A stretch of DNA of 15,136 bases from Sphingomonadales bacterium (GCA_027489295.1 JAIYAA010000277.1:1-15136); one strand, 5' to 3'. Positions 5,425-12,873 are shown, counted from the first letter of the stretch. Notes: generated by a model from the sequence alone, not told the origin. Translations and numbers: made by a program.

Positions 5425-6711
5425 ATGGCCCCTGCTTCCGAACCCGCCCTGGACCGCGGCACGCGGCTGCGCTCGATCCTCGGCGGATCGGCCGGCAACC
5501 TGGTCGAATGGTATGACTGGTACGCCTATGCGGCGCTGGCCAGCTACCTTGCCCCCCACTTCTTCGCGCCCGGCACCGCGCAGGACCTGAATGCCTGGAT
5601 CGTGTTCGCGATCGGATTTTTCATGCGGCCGATCGGTGGCTGGCTGATGGGCGTCTATGGCGATCGGCACGGGCGCAAGGCAGGCCTCAGCCTGTCGGTG
5701 ACGCTGATGTGCGCGGGCTCGCTGATCATCGCGCTGACCCCCAGCTATGCCGCGATCGGCGGCTGGGCGACCGCAGCGCTGGTCGTTGCCCGGCTGCTCC
5801 AGGGGCTGTCGCTGGGCGGCGAATATGGCGCCAGCGCGACCTATCTTTCCGAAATGGCGGGGCGGCGGCACCGCGGTTTCTTCTCCAGCTTCCAATATGT
5901 CACGCTGATCTCGGGTCAGCTGGTCGCGCTCGTCGCGCTGCTCGCGCTCCAGGCCGTGATGCCCGAGGCTGTCTTGCGCGACTGGGGCTGGCGCCTGCCC
6001 TTCGCCCTGGGCGGGGCGCTGGCGCTGCTCGTCTACTGGCTGCGGCGTCGCCTGGCCGAGACCGAGAGCTTCGCGAAGCGCGACCGCGCCGCCGCCTCGG
6101 GCGCCTTCGCGCTGTTCCGCCAGCACCCGCGCGAGGCATTGCTGGTGCTGCTGCTCACCGCCGGCGGCACGCTCGCCTTCTACGCCTACACCATCTACCC
6201 GATCACCTTCCTAAAGAAGACGGCCGGCTTCTCCGATGCGGCCGCTACCCAAGTGAACGCAGCGGCGCTGCTCGTGTTCATGCTGGTCCAGCCGCTCGCC
6301 GGCGCGCTGTCGGACAGGATCGGGCGCAAGCCGCTGATGATCGGGTTCGGGGTGCTCGGCCTGCTCTTCACCTATCCGATCTTCGTCGCGCTGGAGGGCG
6401 TGCGCGACGGCGTCACTGCCTTCCTGCTGATGACCGCGGCGCTGCTGATCGTCACCGGCTACACCGCGATCAACGCAGTGGTGAAGGCGGAGCTGTTCCC
6501 CGCCCATATCCGCACGCTGGGCGTCGCGCTGCCCTATGCGCTGGCCAACGCCCTCTTCGGCGGCACCGCGCCGTCGGTGGCACTGTGGTTCAAGCAGGAA
6601 GGCTGGGAGCGCGGCTTCTACTGGTACGTCACCGCGATGATCGGGATCTCGCTGATCACCTATGCGACGATGCGCGACACCGCCCGCAACAGCCGCATCG
6701 CCGAGGACTGA
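5425..6711 (+). CDS. MFS transporter, metabolite:H+ symporter (KgtP/MHS-like)
   Basis: This 428-residue protein has about twelve hydrophobic segments. It opens with the MHS signature GNLVEWYDWYAY (24-35) and carries the loop 2-3 motif RPIGGWLMGVYGDRHGRKAG (D80-K85). Further landmarks are ARLLQGLSLGGEYGASATYLSE and a repeat of the loop motif, LSDRIGRKPLM, in the second half. The MHS class imports organic acids and related metabolites with protons (alpha-ketoglutarate, citrate, shikimate, beta-ketoadipate, proline/betaine). The EWYD and GGEYG motifs place it near dicarboxylate permeases, but the substrate cannot be read from sequence. It follows the dioxygenase gene after a large inverted repeat and may have its own promoter. 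Its stop abuts the stop of the convergent receiver gene with no base between. Confidence 0.93.
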   Translation: MAPASEPALDRGTRLRSILGGSAGNLVEWYDWYAYAALASYLAPHFFAPGTAQDLNAWIVFAIGFFMRPIGGWLMGVYGDRHGRKAGLSLSVTLMCAGSLIIALTPSYAAIGGWATAALVVARLLQGLSLGGEYGASATYLSEMAGRRHRGFFSSFQYVTLISGQLVALVALLALQAVMPEAVLRDWGWRLPFALGGALALLVYWLRRRLAETESFAKRDRAAASGAFALFRQHPREALLVLLLTAGGTLAFYAYTIYPITFLKKTAGFSDAAATQVNAAALLVFMLVQPLAGALSDRIGRKPLMIGFGVLGLLFTYPIFVALEGVRDGVTAFLLMTAALLIVTGYTAINAVVKAELFPAHIRTLGVALPYALANALFGGTAPSVALWFKQEGWERGFYWYVTAMIGISLITYATMRDTARNSRIAED

Positions 6712-7098
6712 TCAGGCGAGGATAGCGCCCCCCCGCTTGGCGAGCACGCGGCCGATCGCATCGAACAGCGCGTCCATGGCAACCGGCTTGAACAGTACAT
6801 CGTCGGCGCCGGTGGCGAGGCATCGTTCGCGCAGATCGACCGCCGTGTCGGCGGTGACGACGATGATCGGCAGCTCTGCCTTGGCGTCGTGCCGCCCGCG
6901 GATCTGGCGGATCGTCTCGAACCCGTCGGTACCCGGCATGCGCAGATCGACCAGCACCATGTCGAACGTTTCGGATTCGATTCGAGCGAGTCCCTCCTCG
7001 GCCCAGGCTGCCTCGGCCATGGTCGCGCCCGCAACGTCCAGCATGTCCTTGACAACGCGGCGATTCATCGGGTCGTCCTCGATGAACAGGATGTTCAT
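6712..7098 (-). CDS. Single-domain CheY-like response regulator
   Basis: The 128-residue protein is a lone receiver with every catalytic residue: E7-D8-D9 acidic pocket, phospho-acceptor D51 in VLVDLRMPGTDG, T82 in VVTAD and K104 in LFKPV. It has no output domain, so it must act by protein contact or as a phosphate carrier. The MNILFIEDDPMNRRVVKDML opening resembles receivers of hybrid-kinase relays more than chemotaxis CheY. It lies 69 bases behind the TPR hybrid kinase on the same strand and is its likely partner, supplying an intact receiver where the kinase's own is eroded. The ATG at 7098 has only a weak GGTGGG upstream. Confidence 0.95.
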   Translation of the reverse strand: MNILFIEDDPMNRRVVKDMLDVAGATMAEAAWAEEGLARIESETFDMVLVDLRMPGTDGFETIRQIRGRHDAKAELPIIVVTADTAVDLRERCLATGADDVLFKPVAMDALFDAIGRVLAKRGGAILA

Positions 7099-7167
7099 CG
7101 ACGCGCGCCCACCAGGGAAAATACCAACGTTTCGGCCATAGTCTGCATGTCGAAGTGTATTATCGCC

Positions 7168-9642
7168 TTAAGCCGCTTGCGTTACAAGCGGGTCTTTCCC
7201 CGCAATGTCCGTTATCCGCGCGGAGAATGGAACCGCCGTTTCCAGCAATTCTCCCCCAGCGATTGGCTTTTCTATAACCTGCGTTATTCCAGCGTCCATA
7301 AATTGTGCCGCCCGCACGGCATTGCCATTTGCCACGAGCAGCGTGGCGTGGATCCTGGGCTGCGCCCGGCAGAGGGTGGCAATAGTTTCCAACAGTTCAC
7401 CCGTTGCGGTGGCAAGGGCAGCTTCGTCAATGATCAGTGCAGCGAACTGCTCCAATTCGAGTAGCTGCAGCGCTTCGGCAGGATCGGCTGCAAAGTGCAG
7501 GCGGGAAACTGCCTTTTCAAAAACGGCTCGCAGCATGGCGCGGGTGATCGGGTTGCGCTCGACGATCAGCACGCCACCCTCGCCCGCACGCGCTTCCGCC
7601 GACCGGTCCGGCGCCGCCGCTCGGACCAGAGGAAGATCCAGGGTGAAGAGAGAGCCCGCGCCCGGGGTGCTGGAGACGAGGATCGCCCCGCCCAGAGCCT
7701 GCGCCAGATTGCGGCAGATGGTCAGGCCCAGCCCCGTCCCGCCATATTGACGGGTGGTGCTCGAATCCGCCTGGCGGAAGCTTTCGAAGATCTCGTCCAG
7801 TTTGTCGGCGGGGATGCCGATGCCCGTATCGAACACCCCGATCTGCAGCCGCTCGGCGCCATCCGCCGCCGCATGCACGCCGGCGCGCAATCCGATCTCG
7901 CCGTCCGCGGTAAACTTCATCGCATTGGACAGCAGGTTGAAGAGCAATTGGCGCAATCGGCTGGGGTCGCTGACGATCCACTCCGGCGCGCCATCCAGAT
8001 CGCTGACAAAGTGCAGGCCCTTGGCCGCGGCGGGTTCCGACCACAGCCGCACCACCTCGGAGGCCATCGTCCGGAAATCCATCGGCACCGGATCGATGGT
8101 GAGGTTCCCGCTCTCCATCTTCGCGACGTCGAGAATATCGTCGACCAGCGCGCGCATGGTGAGGCCCGCGCCCTGCACCACCTCCAGCCGCTCGCGCAGT
8201 TCCGCCGCCAGCGCCCGGTCCGCCAGCATGACCTGCGTCATGCCGAGGATGCCGTTGAGGGGGGTACGGATCTCATGGCTGGTGGTCGCCAGGAATTCGG
8301 TCTTGGCCTGCAGCGCCTTTTCCAACGCCGCATTGGTACCGGCGAGCACCGCGTTGGCGGCCCGCACCTGGTTGCGGCTGCGACGGATGGTGAACAGGCC
8401 GACGCTCAGCAGCACGATGACAATCAGCGTTGCAGCGCCAAGCGACAGAAACAGCACGCGCTGGAACTGGGCGGCCTTGCGCAACTGCTCGGTCTTGAGC
8501 CGCTGGATCGTGAGTTCCTGGTTGGCATAATCGAACCGGGCCGCCATCAGCGCCGCGCTGTTCGTGGTCGCGACCTTGGCGCCCTCTTCGTTCAGTCGCT
8601 TGAGCGCTTCCAGGTGGCGCAACGCCAGCCGATCATCGCCGAGGCGCCGGTAGATGAGGTAGGCATAGAGGTGCGGCGTGCGATAGGGCTGGGTGGTGGT
8701 GGCGAGATCCATCCCCTTGAAGGTTTCCCGGATCAGCGCCGCAGCGCGCCCGGTATTCCCTTCGTCATTGGCCACCCTCGCCGCGGTTGCGTTGAGCAGC
8801 CGCCGCAGGCCGCTGGCATCACTGCCGTTCGCCAGCGAGAATGCGCGGGCCAGCGTGACCTTGGCGGAATCGAGATTGCCGGACTCGACCTGACTGCGGG
8901 CCAGATTGTCGAGAACGCGGACTTCCAGCATGGGCTTGCCCAGCTTCCGCGCCAGTGCAATCGCGGCGGTATATTCGGTAGCCGCCTCGCGGTAGCGCTC
9001 CAGCACGAGCAGCACGTTGCCGCGACTATTGTGCAACGTCAGCGATAGAATGTCGTCACCGCCATAGAGCAGCGATGCCTGCCGGAAATAGCGCTCGGCC
9101 CGGCGTTCGTCCCGGGCCAGCACATAGAGCGAGCCGATCGATTGCAGCGCCAGCGCCTGACTTCGAACTTCATGCAACTGCTCGAAAATGCGATAGGCGT
9201 TCTGAAATGCCGCGAGCGCCTCGGCCGCCTGATCGCGCATCATGTACAGGTTGCCGAGCACGACCAGCAGATCGCCCTTCAGACGCACCGGCGGCCCGAT
9301 CCGCGCAACCGTGCGCTGCGCTTCTTCCAGCGAGGCCTTGGCGGCATCTACCTGATCGGTTCGCAGTTGCAGCTCGGCACGCAGCCACAATGCCGTACCC
9401 AGGATGAGCGCGCGCTCTGCAGGATCGACGTCCCGCTTTCCCGCCTGCGCGATCCGGTCGATCAGCGGGACCGGGTCTGCGGACTGATCTACAATCCGGT
9501 CTCTCGCTTGGCTGACGAGCGGTGCAACATCCTTGGGCAATTGCTGGGCCTGGGCGGCAGGCAAGGTACCGAAGGCGATCACGGTCCCGGCAAAAAGACG
9601 GGCGAGTGTCCGCCCGGCACGTCCGTTCACGCGCGCTTCCAC
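7168..9642 (-). CDS. TPR-sensor hybrid histidine kinase with degenerate receiver
   Basis: The 824-residue protein (numbered from GTG at 9642) starts with a signal peptide ending near AQAQ (about 33). A TPR-type helical repeat region (about 70-390), probably periplasmic, follows. One membrane segment (about 396-419) and a short coiled coil lead to a HisKA domain with H456 in TSHEIRTPLNG. The ATPase domain shows NLLSNAMKF, DTGIGIP and GGTGLGLTI. The C-terminal receiver (about 700-815) is eroded: the acidic pair is E-R (IVERNP), the switch Thr is Val (LLVANG), but D739 and the Lys of IEKP remain. TPR sensors usually bind proteins or peptides. A second GTG at 9630 overlaps the EAL stop as GTGA and has GGAAG upstream, so the true start may be there, 4 codons later. 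It is co-oriented with the EAL gene before it and the CheY-like gene after it. Confidence 0.93.
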   Translation of the reverse strand: MEARVNGRAGRTLARLFAGTVIAFGTLPAAQAQQLPKDVAPLVSQARDRIVDQSADPVPLIDRIAQAGKRDVDPAERALILGTALWLRAELQLRTDQVDAAKASLEEAQRTVARIGPPVRLKGDLLVVLGNLYMMRDQAAEALAAFQNAYRIFEQLHEVRSQALALQSIGSLYVLARDERRAERYFRQASLLYGGDDILSLTLHNSRGNVLLVLERYREAATEYTAAIALARKLGKPMLEVRVLDNLARSQVESGNLDSAKVTLARAFSLANGSDASGLRRLLNATAARVANDEGNTGRAAALIRETFKGMDLATTTQPYRTPHLYAYLIYRRLGDDRLALRHLEALKRLNEEGAKVATTNSAALMAARFDYANQELTIQRLKTEQLRKAAQFQRVLFLSLGAATLIVIVLLSVGLFTIRRSRNQVRAANAVLAGTNAALEKALQAKTEFLATTSHEIRTPLNGILGMTQVMLADRALAAELRERLEVVQGAGLTMRALVDDILDVAKMESGNLTIDPVPMDFRTMASEVVRLWSEPAAAKGLHFVSDLDGAPEWIVSDPSRLRQLLFNLLSNAMKFTADGEIGLRAGVHAAADGAERLQIGVFDTGIGIPADKLDEIFESFRQADSSTTRQYGGTGLGLTICRNLAQALGGAILVSSTPGAGSLFTLDLPLVRAAAPDRSAEARAGEGGVLIVERNPITRAMLRAVFEKAVSRLHFAADPAEALQLLELEQFAALIIDEAALATATGELLETIATLCRAQPRIHATLLVANGNAVRAAQFMDAGITQVIEKPIAGGELLETAVPFSARITDIAGKDPLVTQAA

Positions 9643-10874
9643 GTACTTCCCGCACGCAGGAAGATCGGGCGGCTGGTCATCGTCTCCGCCAGCCGATCTT
9701 CCTCGCCCAGATAGTCGCAGAACGCAGCGAACGGCACGGGCCGAGAAATGAGATAGCCCTGCACTAGGTCGCAGCCCATGACGCTCAGCAGCGCAAGCGC
9801 TGCCGGGGTTTCGACACCCTCGGCCGTCACTTCCATCTCCAGCGCATGCGCTAGGTCGATCGTCGAGCGGACGATCAACGGATCGCGATGGCTCGAGGTC
9901 AGCTGAGTCACGAACATCTTGTCGATCTTCAGCTCCTTGGCGGGGAGCTGCTTGAGATAGGCGAGCGACGAAAGGCCCGCGCCATAATCGTCGATCGCGA
10001 GCACGACGCCGTGATCGGCGAATTGCTGAAGATGCCGAATGGCGCTCTCCGGATCCCGGATCACGGCCGTCTCGGTAATCTCGAAGCCCAGCTTGGCCTC
10101 CGAGTGCGCGGTGATGATCGCGCAGGCCTCGTCGATGAACCCGACATCGGCGAGCAGCATCCCCGAGATGTTGAGGAACAACGGGATGTCATGGCCCCTG
10201 GCCGCCAGCGCGCGCTGATCGGCGATCACCTGCCGCAACGTCCAGAGGGTCAGTTCACCGATCTGGCCCGATTCCTCCGCCGCGGCGATGAAGTCGCCGG
10301 GAAGCACGAGGCCGCGCTCTGGGTGCTGCCAGCGTATCAATGCTTCCGCGCTGGCAACCTGTTGCTGACGAACGTTGATCTTGGGCTGATAGTGGAGAAA
10401 CAGTTCGCCGGCCGCGATCGCCCGCGGCAATTCGGCAATCAGCGTCAGGCGATCGACCGATCGATCCGCAACCGACAGATCGATCACGCATTGCCCGCCT
10501 TCGGCGCCCGCACGCTCCAGCGCGGTCTCGGCTGCTTCGAGCAGACGCAGCAGGTCCGGAGAGTCCTCGGCTGTCCAGGCGGCGCCGATCTCGAACTCGA
10601 TCCGCGCATTGAGCGCCATCGCACGCTGACGCGTGCCCAGCCCGTCGCGCAAAAGCTGGAGCTGCGAGGCGGCGGCTTCGTCGTCTGTCGCGCGAAAGCT
10701 CAGTTCGATCAGGTCCCGCCCGGATGCCGCGGCATCGACGGCGCACAGCATCTCGCCAAGGCCGGCACCCATCGCCGACATCGCGTCCTGCAGGGCCGCT
10801 TTTCCCAAAATGCGCCGCACTGTCTCGAAATTGGTCACTCGGCATAATGCCAAAACCATCAAGCCATGGCTCAC
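9627..10874 (-). CDS. EAL-domain c-di-GMP phosphodiesterase
   Basis: From the GTG at 10874 this is a 415-residue cytoplasmic protein. The N-terminal ~140 residues look like a GGDEF-related fold without a GGDEF motif. The EAL domain follows (about 155-400): EALIRW with E177, the Asn of LNISG, FEITETA, AIDDYGAGLSSLAYL, the Lys of LKIDKMFV, EGVET and QGYLISRP. All metal-binding and catalytic positions appear kept, so hydrolysis of c-di-GMP to pGpG is expected. The frame extends upstream to a GTG at 10907, but AGGAGG seven bases before 10874 fixes the shorter start. Its stop overlaps the hybrid kinase start region, which points to translational coupling. No sensor domain or phosphorylation site is fused, so control probably comes through the neighbouring relay. 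Confidence 0.94.
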   Translation of the reverse strand: MSHGLMVLALCRVTNFETVRRILGKAALQDAMSAMGAGLGEMLCAVDAAASGRDLIELSFRATDDEAAASQLQLLRDGLGTRQRAMALNARIEFEIGAAWTAEDSPDLLRLLEAAETALERAGAEGGQCVIDLSVADRSVDRLTLIAELPRAIAAGELFLHYQPKINVRQQQVASAEALIRWQHPERGLVLPGDFIAAAEESGQIGELTLWTLRQVIADQRALAARGHDIPLFLNISGMLLADVGFIDEACAIITAHSEAKLGFEITETAVIRDPESAIRHLQQFADHGVVLAIDDYGAGLSSLAYLKQLPAKELKIDKMFVTQLTSSHRDPLIVRSTIDLAHALEMEVTAEGVETPAALALLSVMGCDLVQGYLISRPVPFAAFCDYLGEEDRLAETMTSRPIFLRAGSTWKRA

Positions 10875-10881
10875 CGACTGC

Positions 10882-10887
10882 CCTCCT
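10882..10887 (-). promoter_or_regulatory. Shine-Dalgarno deciding the EAL start
   Basis: AGGAGG on the minus strand lies seven bases before the GTG at 10874. The upstream in-frame GTG at 10907 has no such site, so the shorter protein is favoured. Confidence 0.8.
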
Positions 10888-10923
10888 GCCGCCTGCTTCG
10901 GCCACACACCGAATAAAGGACAG

Positions 10924-10933
10924 TTTCGCGAAA
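10924..10933. promoter_or_regulatory. TTTCGCGAAA palindrome
   Basis: A perfect 10-base palindrome lies 50 bases before the EAL start codon, in the expected promoter zone. It is a possible operator; no bound protein is known. Confidence 0.25.
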
Positions 10934-10959
10934 AACTACTGGTAGCTGCCGAAAACTGC

Positions 10960-10987
10960 TCAAATCCCCGTATTTGCAGGGATTTGA
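10960..10987. promoter_or_regulatory. 28-bp dyad upstream of the EAL operon
   Basis: Perfect 9-bp arms (TCAAATCCC / GGGATTTGA) surround a 10-base centre (CGTATTTGCA). It sits about 86 bases upstream of the EAL start in a stretch that is AT-richer than its surroundings. It could be a regulator site, or a hairpin if transcribed. No recognised family motif matches. Confidence 0.4.
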
Positions 10988-11135
10988 CACTGGTTGCTGA
11001 CCCAAATCTCTCATCGCGACCCCACCCCCGCGCCTTGATTGCCGAGAATACCGACCCGTCGATAAACGAATGGTAAATGCAAATCTGCAGACCCTTGCAG
11101 CCTTATACTCCGCAGAATCCCCGATTGCGGACAGG

Positions 11136-11151
11136 TAAATTTTTCATTAAC
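11136..11151 (+). promoter_or_regulatory. CtrA-like box
   Basis: TAAA-N7-TTAAC matches the alphaproteobacterial CtrA site TTAA-N7-TTAAC with one mismatch and exact spacing. It lies about 45-60 bases before the small ORF. CtrA control is inferred only. Confidence 0.3.
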
Positions 11152-11194
11152 GAAATGACTTGCGCGTAACAGCGCAGAAATGGGAGCCAAAAAA

Positions 11195-11257
11195 ATGACC
11201 TTCTTCAACCTCTTCTTCCGTGATGGCGCTGGCGGCACCGAGATCCGTCCGCTCTGA
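11195..11257 (+). CDS. Predicted small ORF, 20 codons, unknown function
   Basis: ATG to TGA encodes MTFFNLFFRDGAGGTEIRPL: a Phe-rich start (TFFNLFF) followed by a polar, glycine-containing tail. I do not recognise it. A GGGAG sits eight bases before the ATG. An in-frame ATG at 11180 would add MGAKK, but that ATG overlaps the ribosome site. The ORF stands alone between the leftward EAL operon and rightward ugd, with promoter-like sequence upstream and two hairpins, the second a clear terminator, just downstream. That context argues for a genuine short transcription unit, either a microprotein, a leader peptide, or an sRNA that happens to contain an ORF. Translation is unproven. Confidence 0.5.
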   Translation: MTFFNLFFRDGAGGTEIRPL

Positions 11258-11267
11258 ACCCCGTTAC

Positions 11268-11294
11268 CGGCCGGCGACGATCCGTCGCCGGCCG
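11268..11294 (+). terminator. GC-rich hairpin behind the small ORF
   Basis: Perfect 12-bp arms (CGGCCGGCGACG / CGTCGCCGGCCG) with a 3-base ATC loop begin 10 bases after the small ORF's stop. It is followed by AAATAAAC rather than T's, so on its own it is a pause or mRNA-stabilising hairpin more than a terminator. Confidence 0.6.
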
Positions 11295-11309
11295 AAATAA
11301 ACGGAAAAG

Positions 11310-11336
11310 AAAAGGCCCGTCCCCGGCGGGCCTTTT
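11310..11336 (+). terminator. Rho-independent terminator
   Basis: A 10-bp stem (AAAAGGCCCG / CGGGCCTTTT, 7-base loop) runs into TTTTTCTTTTC. It closes the short transcription unit ahead of ugd. The A-rich left flank would also allow some termination on the other strand. Confidence 0.93.
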
Positions 11337-11371
11337 TCTTTTCGGAAGCGCGGCCTCAGGCAAATGCTGCA

Positions 11372-11409
11372 CTGCGAAGGGTTGCGGTCGCAGCAGGTTC
11401 GGTTAAGAG
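11372..11409 (+). promoter_or_regulatory. Candidate ugd promoter with dyad
   Basis: TTGCGG (11382-11387) and TAAGAG (11404-11409) are 16 bases apart and could be -35 and -10 for ugd. A 6-bp dyad, CTGCGA-N10-TCGCAG (11372-11393), straddles the -35 and could be an operator. Both are weak sequence calls. Confidence 0.27.
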
Positions 11410-11455
11410 CCATGGCAGACCGCTGGAAACAGCCTTCTTGTCACAGGGGAAAATC

Positions 11456-12772
11456 GTGCGCATTGCGATGATCGGCACGGGCTATGTCGGCCTGGTATCG
11501 GGAGCCTGCTTCTCGGACTTCGGCCATGAAGTCATCTGCGTGGACAAGGACGCCCGCAAGATCGAGCTTCTCCACCAGAACGTCATGCCCATCTACGAGC
11601 CGGGCCTCGCCGATCTGGTCGCCAGCAACGTCAAGGCGGGCCGCCTCTCCTTCACCACCGATCTCGCCGAGGGCGTCAAGGATGCCGATGCGGTGTTCAT
11701 CGCGGTCGGCACGCCCAGCCGTCGCGGCGACGGCCATGCCGATCTCTCCTACGTCTTCGCCGCCGCGCGTGAGATCGCCGAGAACCTCACCAAGCCGAGC
11801 GTGATCGTCACCAAGTCGACCGTGCCCGTCGGCACCGGCGACGAGGTCGAGCGGATCATCGCCGAAGTCGCCCCCGATAGCGGCGCCAAGGTCGTCTCGA
11901 ACCCCGAATTCCTGCGCGAAGGCGCGGCGATCGAGGATTTCAAACGCCCCGACCGCGTCGTCGTGGGCACGGAAGACGAGTTCGCCCGCCAGGTGATGCG
12001 CGAGATCTACCGCCCGCTGTCGCTCAACCAGTCGGCCCCGGTGCTGTTCACCGGCCGCCGCACCAGCGAGCTGATCAAGTACGCAGCCAACGCCTTCCTC
12101 GCGGTGAAGATCACCTTCATCAACGAGATCGCGGACCTGTGCGAGCAGGTCGGCGCCGACGTGCAGGAAGTGTCGCGCGGCATCGGCATGGACAACCGCA
12201 TCGGCGGCAAGTTCCTCCACGCAGGTCCTGGCTATGGCGGCTCGTGCTTCCCCAAGGACACGCTGGCGCTGATGAAGACCGCTGCCGACAACGAGACGCC
12301 GCTGCGCATCGTCGAGGCGACGGTGCAGGTGAACGATGCCCGCAAGCGCGCGATGGGCCGCAAGGTCATCAAGGCGATGGGCGGCGACGTGCGCGGCAAG
12401 ACCGTCGGCATCCTCGGCCTCACCTTCAAGCCGAACACCGACGACATGCGCGACGCGCCGAGCCTTTCGATCATCGCCGCGCTGCAGGATGCGGGCGCCA
12501 CGGTGAAGGCCTATGATCCCGAGGGTGTCGAGCAGGCTGCCAAGCTGCTGACCGACGTCGAGTTCGTCGCCAATCCCTATGCGGCCGCCGAGGGTTCGGA
12601 CGCGCTGGTGATCGTGACCGAGTGGGACGCGTTCCGCGCGCTTGACCTTTCGCGCATCAAGAACAGCCTCAATGCGCCGGTGCTCGTCGACCTGCGCAAC
12701 ATCTATCCGCCGGCCGAACTCGAGCGTGCCGGCCTGCACTACACCGGCGTCGGCAAGCCGAGCCGCGACTGA
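11456..12772 (+). CDS. ugd: UDP-glucose 6-dehydrogenase
   Basis: This 438-residue enzyme converts UDP-glucose to UDP-glucuronate with two NAD+. The N-terminal Rossmann domain starts MRIAMIGTGYVGLVSGAC, with the GTGYVG loop at 7-12. FIAVGTPS, TKSTVPVGTGD and NPEFLREGAAI(E)DF follow. The catalytic cysteine is C264 in GPGYGGSCFPKD, and the UDP-binding domain shows GLTFKPNTDDMRDAPSL. The frame reaches back to TTG at 11438, but AGGGGA five bases before the GTG at 11456 and the family N-terminus support the later start. The product feeds glucuronate-containing exopolysaccharides such as sphingans. It is monocistronic in appearance, with a terminator on each side. Confidence 0.97.
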   Translation: MRIAMIGTGYVGLVSGACFSDFGHEVICVDKDARKIELLHQNVMPIYEPGLADLVASNVKAGRLSFTTDLAEGVKDADAVFIAVGTPSRRGDGHADLSYVFAAAREIAENLTKPSVIVTKSTVPVGTGDEVERIIAEVAPDSGAKVVSNPEFLREGAAIEDFKRPDRVVVGTEDEFARQVMREIYRPLSLNQSAPVLFTGRRTSELIKYAANAFLAVKITFINEIADLCEQVGADVQEVSRGIGMDNRIGGKFLHAGPGYGGSCFPKDTLALMKTAADNETPLRIVEATVQVNDARKRAMGRKVIKAMGGDVRGKTVGILGLTFKPNTDDMRDAPSLSIIAALQDAGATVKAYDPEGVEQAAKLLTDVEFVANPYAAAEGSDALVIVTEWDAFRALDLSRIKNSLNAPVLVDLRNIYPPAELERAGLHYTGVGKPSRD

Positions 12773-12780
12773 TCCGCCTG

Positions 12781-12812
12781 CCCGCTCCCGCCGAACGATC
12801 GGCGGGAGCGGG
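12781..12812 (+). terminator. Hairpin terminator after ugd
   Basis: Perfect 14-bp GC-rich arms (CCCGCTCCCGCCGA / TCGGCGGGAGCGGG) with a 4-base ACGA loop start 8 bases after the ugd stop. There is no T-run behind it, so termination may be incomplete or factor-aided. Confidence 0.75.
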
Positions 12813-12873
12813 TATGCCGCGCTAAACAATAACTAGATCGCGTGTGTGAGCGGGGCTTTTTACATGCCCTTCC

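Larger units (their letters stand above)
10888..11179. other. Intergenic control region between the EAL operon and the small ORF
   Basis: This ~290-base stretch is AT-richer than the genes and holds no credible longer ORF. It contains the two dyads listed separately and a TATACT at 11104-11109 on the plus strand (5 of 6 bases of a consensus -10, without a clear -35). A TTGACA at 10984 has no matching -10. Promoters for the leftward EAL operon and for the rightward small ORF probably lie here. Confidence 0.5.

Noticed and set aside
4402..6126. Long minus-strand open frame (574 codons) opposite the dioxygenase and symporter genes
   Set aside because: It is Arg/Ala/Gly-rich without any domain motif and lies antisense to two well-supported genes; this is typical of third-position GC bias.
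7495..9048. 517-codon plus-strand open frame opposite the hybrid kinase
   Set aside because: It mirrors the kinase's coding sequence and contains no domain; the minus-strand kinase has unmistakable HisKA and ATPase motifs.
10875..10907. Upstream extension of the EAL protein to GTG at 10907
   Set aside because: The extension covers the AGGAGG ribosome site of the GTG at 10874 and has no Shine-Dalgarno of its own.
10984..10989. Perfect TTGACA -35 hexamer
   Set aside because: No -10-like hexamer at 16-18 bases downstream, and it overlaps one arm of the dyad, so it is not called a promoter.
5353..11294. Near-identity of hairpin arms CGTCGCCCGCCG (5353) and CGTCGCCGGCCG (11283) as a dispersed repeat family
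   Set aside because: They are only 12 bases long, with loops and contexts unlike each other; GC-rich hairpins of this kind can be similar by chance.
11441..12829. 462-codon minus-strand open frame opposite ugd
   Set aside because: Antisense shadow of a clear UDP-glucose dehydrogenase; composition (His/Asp/Arg-rich) does not resemble a folded family.
12813..12873. Possible riboswitch or SAM-type leader before cysD
   Set aside because: Only about 60 bases remain after the ugd hairpin, with no paired structure visible; too little to support one.
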